A stretch of 37,949 bases of DNA, from the NCBI GenBank assembly GCA_014655195.1, contig BNBH01000047.1, positions 1-37,949 on the forward strand. Reading direction: 5' to 3'. The DNA comes from Streptomyces cellulosae. GTDB taxonomy: Bacteria; Actinomycetota; Actinomycetes; Streptomycetales; Streptomycetaceae. A program made the position numbers and the translations under genes. The notes below the pieces were generated by a model. That model saw nothing but the letters and a program-made list of their open reading frames with translations. It ran no database searches and had not been told where the DNA came from. Positions 15,835 to 23,388 of the stretch are shown here, piece by piece; the first letter of the stretch is position 1; each line of letters starts with the position of its first letter.

Positions 15835-17121
15835 ATGACCACGCTCTCGCCGTTCGACTCGATGTCCCCGGTCAGCCAGGCCGCCTACCGCGCCAAGGGC
15901 GCCGCCGCCACCCTCGCGCCGCTTCCGCGCGCCGCCAAGGACGACGCGCTGCTCGCCATCGCGGACGCGCTGGAGGTCCGCACGAGCGAGATCGTCGAGG
16001 CCAACGCCCAGGACGTGGCCAAGGCGCGCGAGGCCGGCACCAGCGAGGGCATGATCGACCGGCTCACGCTCACCCCGGAGCGGGTCCGCGCCATCGCCGC
16101 CGACGTGCGCGACGTGGCCGCGCTGCCCGATCCGGTCGGCGAGGTCGTCCGCGGCCAGACCCTGCCCAACGGCATCGACCTGCGCCAGGTCCGCGTCCCT
16201 CTCGGCGTCGTCGGGATCATCTACGAGGGCCGGCCCAACGTGACCGTCGACGCCGCCGCCCTCTGCCTGAAGTCCGGCAACGCGGTCCTGCTCCGCGGCT
16301 CCTCCTCCGCCTACCGCTCCAACACCGCGCTGGTCCGCGTGCTGCGCGACGCCGTGCACGGCGCGGGCCTGCCCGCCGACGCCGTCCAGATGGTGCCCGG
16401 CGAGAGCCGCGACAGCGTGCGCGAACTGATGCGCGCCCGCGGCCTGGTCGACGTGCTGATCCCGCGCGGCGGCGCCTCGCTGATCAACACGGTCGTGCAG
16501 GAGTCCACCGTGCCCGTCATCGAGACCGGCACCGGCAACTGCCACGTCTACGTCGACGCCCAGGCCGACCTCGACATGGCCGTCGACATCCTGGTCAACT
16601 CCAAGGCGCAGCGCGTCGGCGTGTGCAACGCCGCCGAGACGCTGCTGGTGCACCAGGACATCGCCGCCGAGTTCCTGCCCCGCGCGCTGGACGCCCTCGC
16701 CGACGCCGGGGTCACCGTGCACGCCGACGAGCGCGTGATGGCGTACGCCAAGGACTCCCGGGCCACCGTCGTGGAGGCCACCACGGAGGACTGGGAGACC
16801 GAGTACCTGTCCTACGACATCGCCGCCGCCGTGGTCGATTCCCTGGACCGGGCGGTCGAGCACATCCGGCTGTGGACCTCCGGCCACACCGAGGCCATCG
16901 TCACCACCTCGCAGCAGGCCGCCCGCCGCTTCACCCAACTGGTGGACTCCACCACGGTCGCGGTGAACGCCTCCACCCGGTTCACCGACGGCGGCCAGTT
17001 CGGCTTCGGCGCCGAGATCGGCATCTCCACGCAGAAGCTGCACGCCCGCGGCCCGATGGGCCTGCCCGAGCTGACCAGCACGAAGTACATCGTCACCGGC
17101 GACGGCCACACCCGGCGCTGA
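15835..17121 (+). CDS. proA: Gamma-glutamyl phosphate reductase
   Basis: 428 residues, usual length. Aldehyde-dehydrogenase-superfamily fold with PLGVVGIIYEGRPNVTVDAAALCLKSGNA split across the NADPH-binding region (about residues 120-150), LIPRGGASLINTV, IETGTGNCHVYVD, the catalytic cysteine in RVGVCNAAETLLV, and the terminal RFTDGGQFGFGAEIGISTQKLHARGPMGL signature. Reduces gamma-glutamyl phosphate to glutamate semialdehyde, the second step of proline synthesis. The ATG at 15835 is chosen because MTTLSPFDSMSPVSQAAYRAKGAA is the family-like N-terminus; upstream GTG codons give a proline/arginine-rich run. No ribosome-binding site is seen, and a TANNNT box 7 nt upstream suggests a leaderless mRNA. 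Confidence 0.97.
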   Translation: MTTLSPFDSMSPVSQAAYRAKGAAATLAPLPRAAKDDALLAIADALEVRTSEIVEANAQDVAKAREAGTSEGMIDRLTLTPERVRAIAADVRDVAALPDPVGEVVRGQTLPNGIDLRQVRVPLGVVGIIYEGRPNVTVDAAALCLKSGNAVLLRGSSSAYRSNTALVRVLRDAVHGAGLPADAVQMVPGESRDSVRELMRARGLVDVLIPRGGASLINTVVQESTVPVIETGTGNCHVYVDAQADLDMAVDILVNSKAQRVGVCNAAETLLVHQDIAAEFLPRALDALADAGVTVHADERVMAYAKDSRATVVEATTEDWETEYLSYDIAAAVVDSLDRAVEHIRLWTSGHTEAIVTTSQQAARRFTQLVDSTTVAVNASTRFTDGGQFGFGAEIGISTQKLHARGPMGLPELTSTKYIVTGDGHTRR

Positions 17122-17183
17122 GCGGCGGCGTCCGGTGGGCGGACGAATTTCCGTACCGTCTGCCCAAATTGACCCCCCAGGTC

Positions 17184-17189
17184 TACCCT
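17184..17189 (+). promoter_or_regulatory. Putative -10 box for the first SVVFDE-motif gene
   Basis: TACCCT, 6 nt before the GTG at 17196; no ribosome-binding site in between, so a leaderless transcript is likely. A TTGACC at 17169-17174 is too close to act as its -35. Confidence 0.4.
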
Positions 17190-17195
17190 GGACGC

Positions 17196-17744
17196 GTGCC
17201 GGAGGACGTGGGGGGCACGCCGTTCCCTGACGGCGGGAAGCCCGACGACGACCACGACCGCGGGGTGTCGGACGAAGAGTTCGCCTCCGTGGTCTTCGAC
17301 GAGGCCTTCGTACAGGCGGCCGCGGTGCACGAGCCGACCGCCGTCGAGCGGCTCCTGGCCGCCGCGCAGGCCAGAGCCGAGGCCTCCGAGGCCGAGGCCC
17401 ACCGCGCCCGCGCCCGGCGGCCCGACGAAGGTTACGGCTACCGCGCCGGGGGTGACGACCCCGACGACGAGGACGCCGACGACCTCGACGCCGAGTACGG
17501 CTCCCCGTACGGCAGACAGGTGCGCTGGCACCGGCCGGTCGCCTGGATGCTCGCCCTGGTGATGGGCATCGGCATGGTCGCGCTCGCCTTCTCGGCGGTC
17601 TACCGGGGCGGTTCCGCGCAGCGCCAGGAGCCCGCCCCGCCGCCCGCCACCACCGGCGTCGGCCAGGGCGCCACCGCCTCGCCCTCCGCCTCGGCCGACT
17701 ACTCCCGGCCGGCCGTCCCCGTGATCCCCACCGGCGGCCCCTGA
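17196..17744 (+). CDS. Single-pass membrane protein with N-terminal SVVFDE motif (first of two)
   Basis: 182 residues, unknown function. An acidic N-terminus leads to DEEFASVVFDEAFVQAA (residues 26-42) and a predicted helix LLAAAQARAEASEAEAHRARAR. Then a strongly acidic patch (DDPDDEDADDLDAEYG), a basic stop-transfer (RQVRWHR) and one membrane helix WMLALVMGIGMVALAFSAVY (about 115-135). The outer tail of ~45 residues is Pro/Ala/Ser/Thr-rich and disordered. The next gene carries the same 30-residue motif. By position it resembles S. coelicolor SCO2584, which I recall being linked to the Mre spore-wall complex; this link is from memory and not verified. The GTG start has a TANNNT box 6 nt upstream. 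Confidence 0.8.
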   Translation: MPEDVGGTPFPDGGKPDDDHDRGVSDEEFASVVFDEAFVQAAAVHEPTAVERLLAAAQARAEASEAEAHRARARRPDEGYGYRAGGDDPDDEDADDLDAEYGSPYGRQVRWHRPVAWMLALVMGIGMVALAFSAVYRGGSAQRQEPAPPPATTGVGQGATASPSASADYSRPAVPVIPTGGP

Positions 17745-17761
17745 GGCCACCGCCCGGCTTG

Positions 17762-17776
17762 GTGAGAACCTGTCAC
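17762..17776. promoter_or_regulatory. BldD-like inverted repeat upstream of the second SVVFDE gene
   Basis: GTGA-N7-TCAC in the 87-bp gap, 56 bp before the ATG. BldD, the developmental repressor of Streptomyces, binds AGTGA...TCACC-like repeats; this copy lacks both outer consensus bases (G for A before, A for C after). Matching of four-base half sites alone is weak evidence. Confidence 0.3.
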
Positions 17777-17831
17777 AACTTGGGTCCCCGGTGCGCGTTT
17801 ACCGGCACCCCGCCGGACCCACCCTGAAGGT

Positions 17832-18908
17832 ATGGGAGAGCCTTCGGACCCGCCCGAGGGGACACCCGAGGGAACCCCCCGAGGCGGCGACGACGAGTAC
17901 CGGTCCGTCGTCTTCGACGAGACCTTCGTCCGCGCTGCCCGGCTCCAGGAGTTCTCCGCGCAGGAGCGCATCGCCGACCACACGCCCGCCGTGCGCCGCC
18001 TCCCGCCGGCCCGCCGCAGCGGCCTCCCCCGGCAGGCCCTCGTCCTGGTCCTGCTGATCGCCGTCGCCTTCGGCACCGCCGTCTACATGGGCGTGCGCCA
18101 CCCCTACCGCACCCCCGCCGCCGAGCGGCCCGCGGAGCCCTTACGGATGACCGTGGTGCCCCTCGCCCCCCAGGGCACGGTGCCCGGCGCCCACGACGTG
18201 GAGCGGCTGTACGCGCACAGCCCCGCCGCGCAGTTCCGCACCGGCGCCGAGGGCGTCCCCCTCCCGCCCACTCGTCGCACCGCGAACTTCTCCGACGACC
18301 AGGTGGTGTCCGCCCTGCTCACCGCCCGGGACTACGTCGTACGGTCCGCCCTGGACCCGGCCGTGGTCACCGGCGGCGAGACCCGCGCCGTGCGGGTGCT
18401 GCTCGACTCCGGCCAGCAGGAACAGTTCGACGAGAGCATCGACCGGCCCGCCGCCGACGGACGGCACGCGGTCACCGGCTGGCTCGTCCGCTTCGACCCC
18501 GCCCATGTACGGCTCGCCGACCCGCACATCCGGGTCCGGGGCACCCTCCAGACCGCCGAGGCCGACTCCGGCACGCTGGAGGTCACCACCGACCACACCG
18601 TCGTCTACGCGCTCCGCCCGGCCGGCGCGGACCGGGACACGGAGGCGTCGCTGTTCACCGTCCGCCGCGAGCTGCGGTTCCGCTTCGACCGCGAGGACCT
18701 GCGGCTGCACCAGGCGGAGCTGGTCGTCTCCCACGTCCAGGCGGGCCCCCAGTCCTGCGCCCTGGACCCGGCCCCGCGCCTGCACCCCCTGCTCGCCGGC
18801 CAGCGCGCCCCGCACACGGCGCCGCCCGGCACCGACCCCTACGCCCCCGACACCATCACCCCGGCCCTCTGCGGCACCCTGGCGGAGGCGGCCCAGCCCC
18901 GGCTGTGA
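17832..18908 (+). CDS. Membrane-anchored extracytoplasmic protein with SVVFDE motif and a TTA codon (second of two)
   Basis: 358 residues, unknown function. Residues 20-46 read DDEYRSVVFDETFVRAARLQEFSAQER, the motif shared with the preceding protein. One membrane helix follows (about 68-88, QALVLVLLIAVAFGTAVYMG), then ~270 residues outside the membrane containing RLYAHSPAAQF, TRRTANFSDDQVVSALLTARDYVV and a beta-rich region (TGWLVRFDPAHVRL, IRVRGTLQTAEADSGTLEVTTDHTVVYAL) ending with two cysteines that may form a disulfide. Codon 104 (18141-18143) is TTA, the leucine codon read only by the bldA tRNA in Streptomyces, so full translation should be limited to late growth/development. ATG start follows GAAGG. 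Its neighbour and the nearby wall-polymer genes suggest an envelope role. Confidence 0.82.
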   Translation: MGEPSDPPEGTPEGTPRGGDDEYRSVVFDETFVRAARLQEFSAQERIADHTPAVRRLPPARRSGLPRQALVLVLLIAVAFGTAVYMGVRHPYRTPAAERPAEPLRMTVVPLAPQGTVPGAHDVERLYAHSPAAQFRTGAEGVPLPPTRRTANFSDDQVVSALLTARDYVVRSALDPAVVTGGETRAVRVLLDSGQQEQFDESIDRPAADGRHAVTGWLVRFDPAHVRLADPHIRVRGTLQTAEADSGTLEVTTDHTVVYALRPAGADRDTEASLFTVRRELRFRFDREDLRLHQAELVVSHVQAGPQSCALDPAPRLHPLLAGQRAPHTAPPGTDPYAPDTITPALCGTLAEAAQPRL

Positions 18909-19206
18909 GGCTCGGCAGGCCGCCGGTTCATGCGACCCCCGCCAGGCAGCGGCCGGGACGCGTCTTTGTGCCAACGGTGGCGGGCCGGAGCGCCCGGCGC
19001 GGCGCCGCGTGGCCGGCGGGCGATCCGGCCGGAGCGACCGGTCGGGCGCCGCGTCCGCTTCGCGGTGCGCCGGCAGGAGACGGCACACCGGCTGTGCTCG
19101 CAGTGCCGGGCGCCCGGCACTGCGAGGCCGGCGGGCCTGCGCGCCCGGACGGCGCGTCGCCCCGTCCCACGCCCGGCCGAGGCGTCCCACGCCCGGCCGA
19201 GGCGTC
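18909..19206. other. 298-bp non-coding region with palindrome and tandem repeats
   Basis: No plausible gene: all frames show poor codon patterns. It lies between convergent genes and contains a 30-bp perfect palindrome, a direct repeat GGCCGGCGGGC (19011-19021, 19126-19136) and 20-bp tandem repeats running into the protease stop codon. The sequence looks like an expanded, rearrangement-prone terminator region. Confidence 0.6.
19097..19126. terminator. 30-bp perfect palindrome, probable bidirectional terminator
   Basis: CTCGCAGTGCCGGGC (19097-19111) is followed at once by its exact reverse complement. As RNA it gives a 13-bp stem with a tetraloop in either direction, placed between convergent genes. 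No U-tract. Confidence 0.6.
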
Positions 19207-19223
19207 TCACGCCTGGTCGCGCG
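19164..19223. repeat. 20-bp tandem repeats overlapping the end of the M48 gene
   Basis: GTCCCACGCCCGGCCGAGGC occurs exactly at 19164-19183 and 19184-19203; a degenerate third unit (19204-19223) contains the stop codon and last codons of the protease gene. The extra units look like duplications of the gene's own 3' end. Confidence 0.75.
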
Positions 19224-20328
19224 GCGGGGTCCCGTCCGTGCCGGTGTCCGTGTCGTCGCCGGCGTCCGGGCGGGACGGGCCCGGCCTGGAGGCCGTGAAG
19301 CCGCCGAAGCCGCGGCGGACCCGGTCGCCCAGGTCGCCGGCGCCGCCCGCGATGTCGCTGACCAGCTTCATCAGCGGGTCCTTGGAGGTCCGCACCTCCT
19401 CCGCGTAGGTGCTCGCCGACTCCCGCCAGGAGTCCCGGACCGACGCGTCCTTGTCGTCCTCACGGCGCGGGTAGTGGCCGTCCATGATCCGCTGGTGGTC
19501 GCGGGAGGCCGCCCACTTCTTCAGCTCGGCCGCCCGCACCGTGGTGAACGGGTGCGAGCGCGGCAGCACGTTGAGGATCTTCAGCACGGAGTCGCGCAGG
19601 TCCCCGCCCGACTCGTACTCCTCGGCCTGCTCCAGGAACGCGTCCACGTTCATCTCGTGCAGATGGTTGCCGCCCGCGATCTTCATCAGGCCGCGCATCG
19701 ACGCCTGGACGTCCTGCCCCACCAGCAGCCCCGCCCGGTCCGCGGACAGCTCCGACTTGCGGAACCACTCCCGCAGCGCGGTCACGATCGCCATGATCGC
19801 CACGTTCCCCAGCGGGATCCAGGCGACCCGGACCGCCAGCGACGTCAGGAACAGCAGGACCGTCCGGTACACCGAGTGACCGGACAGCGCGTGCCCGACC
19901 TCGTGCCCGACGACCGCCCGCATCTCCTCCTCGTCGAGCAGCTCCACCAGACCCGTGGTCACCACGATGATCGGCTCGTCGAGACCGATGCACATCGCGT
20001 TGGGGACCGGGTCCTGGTTGACGTACATCGGCGGGACCTTCTCCAGGTCCAGGATGTAGCAGGCGTCCCGCAGCATGTCGTTGAGGTGCGCGAACTGCCG
20101 GTCCGAGACCCGCACCGAGTCGGACAGGAACAGCAGCCGCAGACTCCGCTCGGGCAGCAGCCCGCTCAGCGCCTTGAAGACCGTGTCGAACCCGCTCAGC
20201 TTCCGCAGCGCCACCAGCGCGGACCGGTCGGCGGGGTGTTCGTACGCACGCGAGGAGATTCCGGGGAAGCGCCTGCGCTGCCTGCCGGGCACCCTCTCGT
20301 GCCCGTTGTGCCGGTGGCCGTCGGACAT
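19207..20328 (-). CDS. M48-family membrane metalloprotease
   Basis: 373 residues from the ATG at 20328 (MSDGHRHNGHERV), preceded by GGGGGA; longer starts add only arginine-rich non-conserved sequence. Zinc motif HEVGH at residues 142-146 and third ligand in SELSAD (about 193). The segment TVLLFLTSLAVRVAWIPLGNVAIMAIVTAL directly after the HExxH forms two hydrophobic stretches, probably membrane-associated. Upstream region PNAMCIGLDEPIIVVTTGLVELL is the usual substrate-edge strand. The last ~45 residues are low-complexity (TASRPGPSRPDAGDDTDTGTDG). Homologues of HtpX/STE24 type act in membrane protein quality control or processing; target here unknown. Stands alone on its strand, divergent from the small membrane protein/nadD genes. 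Its 3' end has been duplicated in the adjacent tandem repeats. Confidence 0.92.
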   Translation of the reverse strand: MSDGHRHNGHERVPGRQRRRFPGISSRAYEHPADRSALVALRKLSGFDTVFKALSGLLPERSLRLLFLSDSVRVSDRQFAHLNDMLRDACYILDLEKVPPMYVNQDPVPNAMCIGLDEPIIVVTTGLVELLDEEEMRAVVGHEVGHALSGHSVYRTVLLFLTSLAVRVAWIPLGNVAIMAIVTALREWFRKSELSADRAGLLVGQDVQASMRGLMKIAGGNHLHEMNVDAFLEQAEEYESGGDLRDSVLKILNVLPRSHPFTTVRAAELKKWAASRDHQRIMDGHYPRREDDKDASVRDSWRESASTYAEEVRTSKDPLMKLVSDIAGGAGDLGDRVRRGFGGFTASRPGPSRPDAGDDTDTGTDGTPPRDQA

Positions 20329-20639
20329 GTATCCCCCATGTGCGTCTGATGGACCTGCGCGGCCGCCGGTGCGGCCCGTACGCTCCCCCCGCGGCGGGAC
20401 CCAGCCTAGGCGGGATTCCCGTACGCGGGCAGAGGGGAAGGCCGCTCCGTGCGGCCCCACGCGGAAGGACGACCGGGAACCGGCAACGGTTGCCTTCCGC
20501 CGCCGCACCGGCGCCGGCACGGCCCCCGCCGGGTCGCCGCGCGCCCGCAACGGCGGAGTCGGCGTGATCGCCGCGAAGCCGCCCGCATACGATGAGCGCA
20601 CGTCTTTATCCCGCCCACACGCGATAGGTCCTGCCGAAG
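20329..20639. other. 311-bp divergent intergenic region
   Basis: No gene. Promoters for the protease (minus) and for the small membrane protein (plus) must lie here. On the plus strand GTGATC (20564-20569) and TACGAT (20588-20593), spaced 18 bp, are a possible promoter. On the minus strand TAGGCT (20408-20403) is a possible -10 without a clear -35. Confidence 0.45.
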
Positions 20640-20804
20640 ATGAGCTTCCCCAGCACCGCTGCCCAGATGGTCACCCTCGCCGCCGAGGGCGGAGAGCACG
20701 GCGGCAACCACGAGAGCCTCAGCCCCTACCTCACCGGCGGCGGCGCCCTGTTCGTGCTGCTGCTCCTGCTGTGGATCACCACCCGCTTCAACCGCGACCG
20801 CTGA
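20640..20804 (+). CDS. Small conserved-looking membrane protein (54 aa)
   Basis: MSFPSTAAQMVTLAAEGGEHGGNHE then LSPYLTGGGALFVLLLLLWITTRFNRDR: a short polar N-terminus with two histidine-glycine runs, one hydrophobic helix (about residues 36-48) and a positively charged end, giving an N-out/C-in single-pass topology. Codons are strongly GC-biased at position three, the reading frame ends 70 bp before nadD, and a promoter-like element lies 47 bp upstream, all favouring a real gene. I know no function; a small membrane protein at this place before nadD is, to my memory, common in Streptomyces. The ribosome-binding site (GAAG) is weak and too close to the ATG to be certain. Confidence 0.75.
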   Translation: MSFPSTAAQMVTLAAEGGEHGGNHESLSPYLTGGGALFVLLLLLWITTRFNRDR

Positions 20805-20860
20805 GCCGCCGGCCCCCCGCCCCGAGGGCACTGGCGGGCGGGGTCCACAGGCGGGGCCGG

Positions 20861-20866
20861 TAGGGT
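20861..20866 (+). promoter_or_regulatory. Putative -10 box for leaderless nadD
   Basis: TAGGGT, 8 nt before the ATG at 20875. Fits the TAGRRT form of Streptomyces -10 boxes only partly; no -35 recognised. Confidence 0.4.
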
Positions 20867-20874
20867 CTGCACGC

Positions 20875-21513
20875 ATGGGAGAGCAGGACATGCCTACCGG
20901 CCCCGGCACCGGCCCGGTCGCGCGGGGCAAGCGCCGTCTGGGCGTCATGGGCGGCACTTTCGACCCGATCCACCACGGGCACCTGGTGGCGGCCAGCGAG
21001 GTGGCCGCGCAGTTCCACCTCGACGAGGTGGTCTTCGTCCCCACCGGGCAGCCGTGGCAGAAGAGCCACCGCGCGGTCTCGCCTGCCGAGGACCGCTACC
21101 TGATGACGGTCATCGCCACCGCCGAGAACCCGCAGTTCTCGGTCAGCCGCATCGACATCGACCGCGGCGGACCCACCTACACCGTGGACACCCTGCGCGA
21201 CCTCGACGCGCTCAACCCGGACACGGACCTGTTCTTCATCACCGGCGCCGACGCCCTCGCCCAGATCCTGACCTGGCGCGACAGCGAGGAACTGTTCTCC
21301 CTGGCACACTTCATCGGCGTGACCCGGCCCGGCCACCATCTGACCGACGCCGGCCTGCCCGAGGGCGGAGTCTCGCTCGTGGAGGTCCCGGCCCTCGCCA
21401 TCTCCTCCACGGACTGCCGTGCGAGAGTCGCCAAGGGCGACCCCGTCTGGTACCTGGTGCCGGACGGCGTCGTGCGCTACATCGCCAAGCGCCAGCTGTA
21501 TCGCGGCGAGTGA
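20875..21513 (+). CDS. nadD: Nicotinate-mononucleotide adenylyltransferase
   Basis: 212 residues. GVMGGTFDPIHHGHLVAASE (about residues 23-42) holds the HxGH nucleotidyltransferase motif; FVPTGQPWQK, GADALAQILTWRD and the C-terminal ISSTDCRARV (ISSTxxR ATP-binding motif) complete the family. It adenylates nicotinate mononucleotide in NAD synthesis. Two starts are possible: ATG 20875 (leaderless, TAGGGT 8 nt upstream) or ATG 20890, which has GGGAGAGC just before it. The first is used here because it adds only five residues and fits the leaderless pattern; either gives an intact enzyme. The LCP-like gene starts 16 bp after the stop, so the two are probably cotranscribed, with rsfS next. Confidence 0.96.
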   Translation: MGEQDMPTGPGTGPVARGKRRLGVMGGTFDPIHHGHLVAASEVAAQFHLDEVVFVPTGQPWQKSHRAVSPAEDRYLMTVIATAENPQFSVSRIDIDRGGPTYTVDTLRDLDALNPDTDLFFITGADALAQILTWRDSEELFSLAHFIGVTRPGHHLTDAGLPEGGVSLVEVPALAISSTDCRARVAKGDPVWYLVPDGVVRYIAKRQLYRGE

Positions 21514-21529
21514 GCCGAGAGGGGCACCG

Positions 21530-23278
21530 GTGAACGACGGATACGACGCGGGGTACGGGGACGGGGGCCCGTACGAGCTCGTCGGCTACGACGAGTACGG
21601 CCGGCCGGTCTACCGGCAGGCGGCCGACCAGCAGACGCAGCAGCAGTACGACCCCTACGGCCAGCAGCAGGGCGGCCAGAACCAGCAGAACCAGCAGAAC
21701 CAGCAGGGTTACGGCTACGACCCGTACGCGACGGGCGGCCACCAGCAGCCCGCCTACGACCCGTACGGGAACGGCGGCGGCTACGGCTACGACCCCTACG
21801 CCACGGGCGGCCACCAGCAGCCCGCCTACGACCCCTACGGGCAGGGCGCGCACCCCGACGCCACCGGACAGCAGCCCCGGGTCACCGAGCAGACCGCGTA
21901 CATACCGGAGCAGCCCCCCGCCCCCGAGCGGACCGCGCACATCCCGCAGCAGGCCCGTCCGGCCGACGACGACGGGAGGGACGACGACGGCTCCGCCCCC
22001 GAGTACCGCACCGAGCAGTTCGCCTTCGTCGAGGAGCCCGACGGCGACTCCGAGGACGTCATCGACTGGCTCAAGTTCACCGAGAACCGCACCGAGCGCC
22101 GCGAGGAGGCCCGCCGCCGCGCCCGCAGCCGGATCATCGCGCTGACCGTGGTGTTCGCGCTGGTCGTCGCCGGCGGCGTCGGCTACCTCTGGTACGCCGG
22201 GAAGCTCCCCGGCCTCTCCTCCTCCGACAAGGGCACCGGCACCACCACGGCCGCGGGCGCGCAGAAGCGGGACGTGCTCGTCGTCCATCTGCACGACACC
22301 GAGAACGGCGGCACCTCCACCGCCCTGCTCGTCGACAACGCCACCACCAAGCAGGGCACCACCGTGCTGCTGCCCAACTCCCTCGCCCTCACCGCCGAGG
22401 ACGGCACCACCACCACGCTCGCCAAGTCCGTCGAGGACGACGGCTCCGAGGGCACCAGGTCCGCCCTCGACACCGTCCTCGGCACCGACATCGAGGGCAC
22501 CTGGCGTCTGGACACCCCCTTCCTGCTCACCCTCGTCGACCTGGTCGGCAACATCGAGGTCGACACCGACACCGACGTGCCCGACCCGGACGCCAAGAAG
22601 AAGGGCCAGGCGCCGCTGGTCAGGAAGGGCCAGGGCCAGACCCTCAGCGGCAAGATGGCCGTCGCCTACGCCACCCACCGCGGCCCCGGCGAGGCCCAGG
22701 ACGCCCAACTGGAGCGGTTCGGGCAGGTGCTGCACGGGGTGCTGCGCAAGATGACCTCCGACCCGGACGCCGCCACGACCACCGTGCAGACCCTGGGCCA
22801 GATCATCGAGCCGCCGCTGACCGACGCGGACCTCGGCGCCTTCCTCGCCGGGCTCTCCGACCTCGCCAAGGGCGGCGACCACCGCACCGCACTGCTGCCC
22901 GTCGAGGAGGACGGCACGCTCACCGACGAGGCGAGCGAGAGCGTCGTCAAGGACGTCCTCGGCGGCACCGCCAAGAGCCCCGACCGGGACGCCGCGGTCA
23001 CCGTCTCCGTGCGCAACGCCACCGGCGACAAGGACAACGCCGAGCAGGCGCGCGTGGTGCTCCTCAACGGCGGCTTCACCTTCCTGGAGGGCGGCACCGC
23101 CGGCTCCGCCGAGGCCACCTCCGAGGTCGTCTACGCCGACCCGGCGGAGAAGGAGAACGCCACCGAGGTCGCCAAGACCCTGGGCCTGCCCGCCGACGCC
23201 GTCACCAAGGGCAAGATCTCCGGCAACGCGCGCGTGGCGGTCGTCCTCGGCCAGGACTACGACCCTGGCACGGAGTAG
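21530..23278 (+). CDS. LytR-CpsA-Psr (LCP)-like membrane protein with LytR_C domain
   Basis: 582 residues from a GTG after GAGAGGGG. Residues 1-190 are cytoplasmic and Gln/Tyr/Gly-rich, with two copies of YGYDPYATGGHQQPAYDPYG (61-80, 85-104). One membrane helix (about 201-223) precedes an LCP-type domain (about 255-430): DVLVVHLHDTENGG, TTVLLPNSLAL, LLTLVDLVGNIEVD and LSGKMAVAYATHR. A LytR_C domain follows (VTVSVRNATGDKDNAEQARVVLLNGGF...). LCP enzymes attach teichoic acid-like polymers to peptidoglycan. In this copy several signature arginines are missing: the SDSR/RSDT and SIPRD segments are replaced, and only one arginine of Y-x-R-x-R remains. By position it resembles SCO2578 (PdtA), which I recall as a spore-wall polymer transferase. 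It is thus a candidate final ligase for the polymer made at 2547-13730. Confidence 0.88.
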   Translation: MNDGYDAGYGDGGPYELVGYDEYGRPVYRQAADQQTQQQYDPYGQQQGGQNQQNQQNQQGYGYDPYATGGHQQPAYDPYGNGGGYGYDPYATGGHQQPAYDPYGQGAHPDATGQQPRVTEQTAYIPEQPPAPERTAHIPQQARPADDDGRDDDGSAPEYRTEQFAFVEEPDGDSEDVIDWLKFTENRTERREEARRRARSRIIALTVVFALVVAGGVGYLWYAGKLPGLSSSDKGTGTTTAAGAQKRDVLVVHLHDTENGGTSTALLVDNATTKQGTTVLLPNSLALTAEDGTTTTLAKSVEDDGSEGTRSALDTVLGTDIEGTWRLDTPFLLTLVDLVGNIEVDTDTDVPDPDAKKKGQAPLVRKGQGQTLSGKMAVAYATHRGPGEAQDAQLERFGQVLHGVLRKMTSDPDAATTTVQTLGQIIEPPLTDADLGAFLAGLSDLAKGGDHRTALLPVEEDGTLTDEASESVVKDVLGGTAKSPDRDAAVTVSVRNATGDKDNAEQARVVLLNGGFTFLEGGTAGSAEATSEVVYADPAEKENATEVAKTLGLPADAVTKGKISGNARVAVVLGQDYDPGTE

Positions 23279-23303
23279 CAGGCGGCGACCGGAGGCGACG
23301 GGA

Positions 23304-23335
23304 GGCGCACCCCGCGTAATGACGTGGGGTGCGCC
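23304..23335 (+). terminator. Hairpin between the LCP-like gene and rsfS
   Basis: GGCGCACCCC (23304-23313) pairs exactly with GGGGTGCGCC (23326-23335) around a 12-nt loop. It may terminate, or only attenuate, transcription before rsfS; there is no U-tract. Confidence 0.5.
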
Positions 23336-23388
23336 CGGCGGTCCGTGAGACCCTGGAGGTCAACCGACCGTCGACCGAAAGCCACGCA

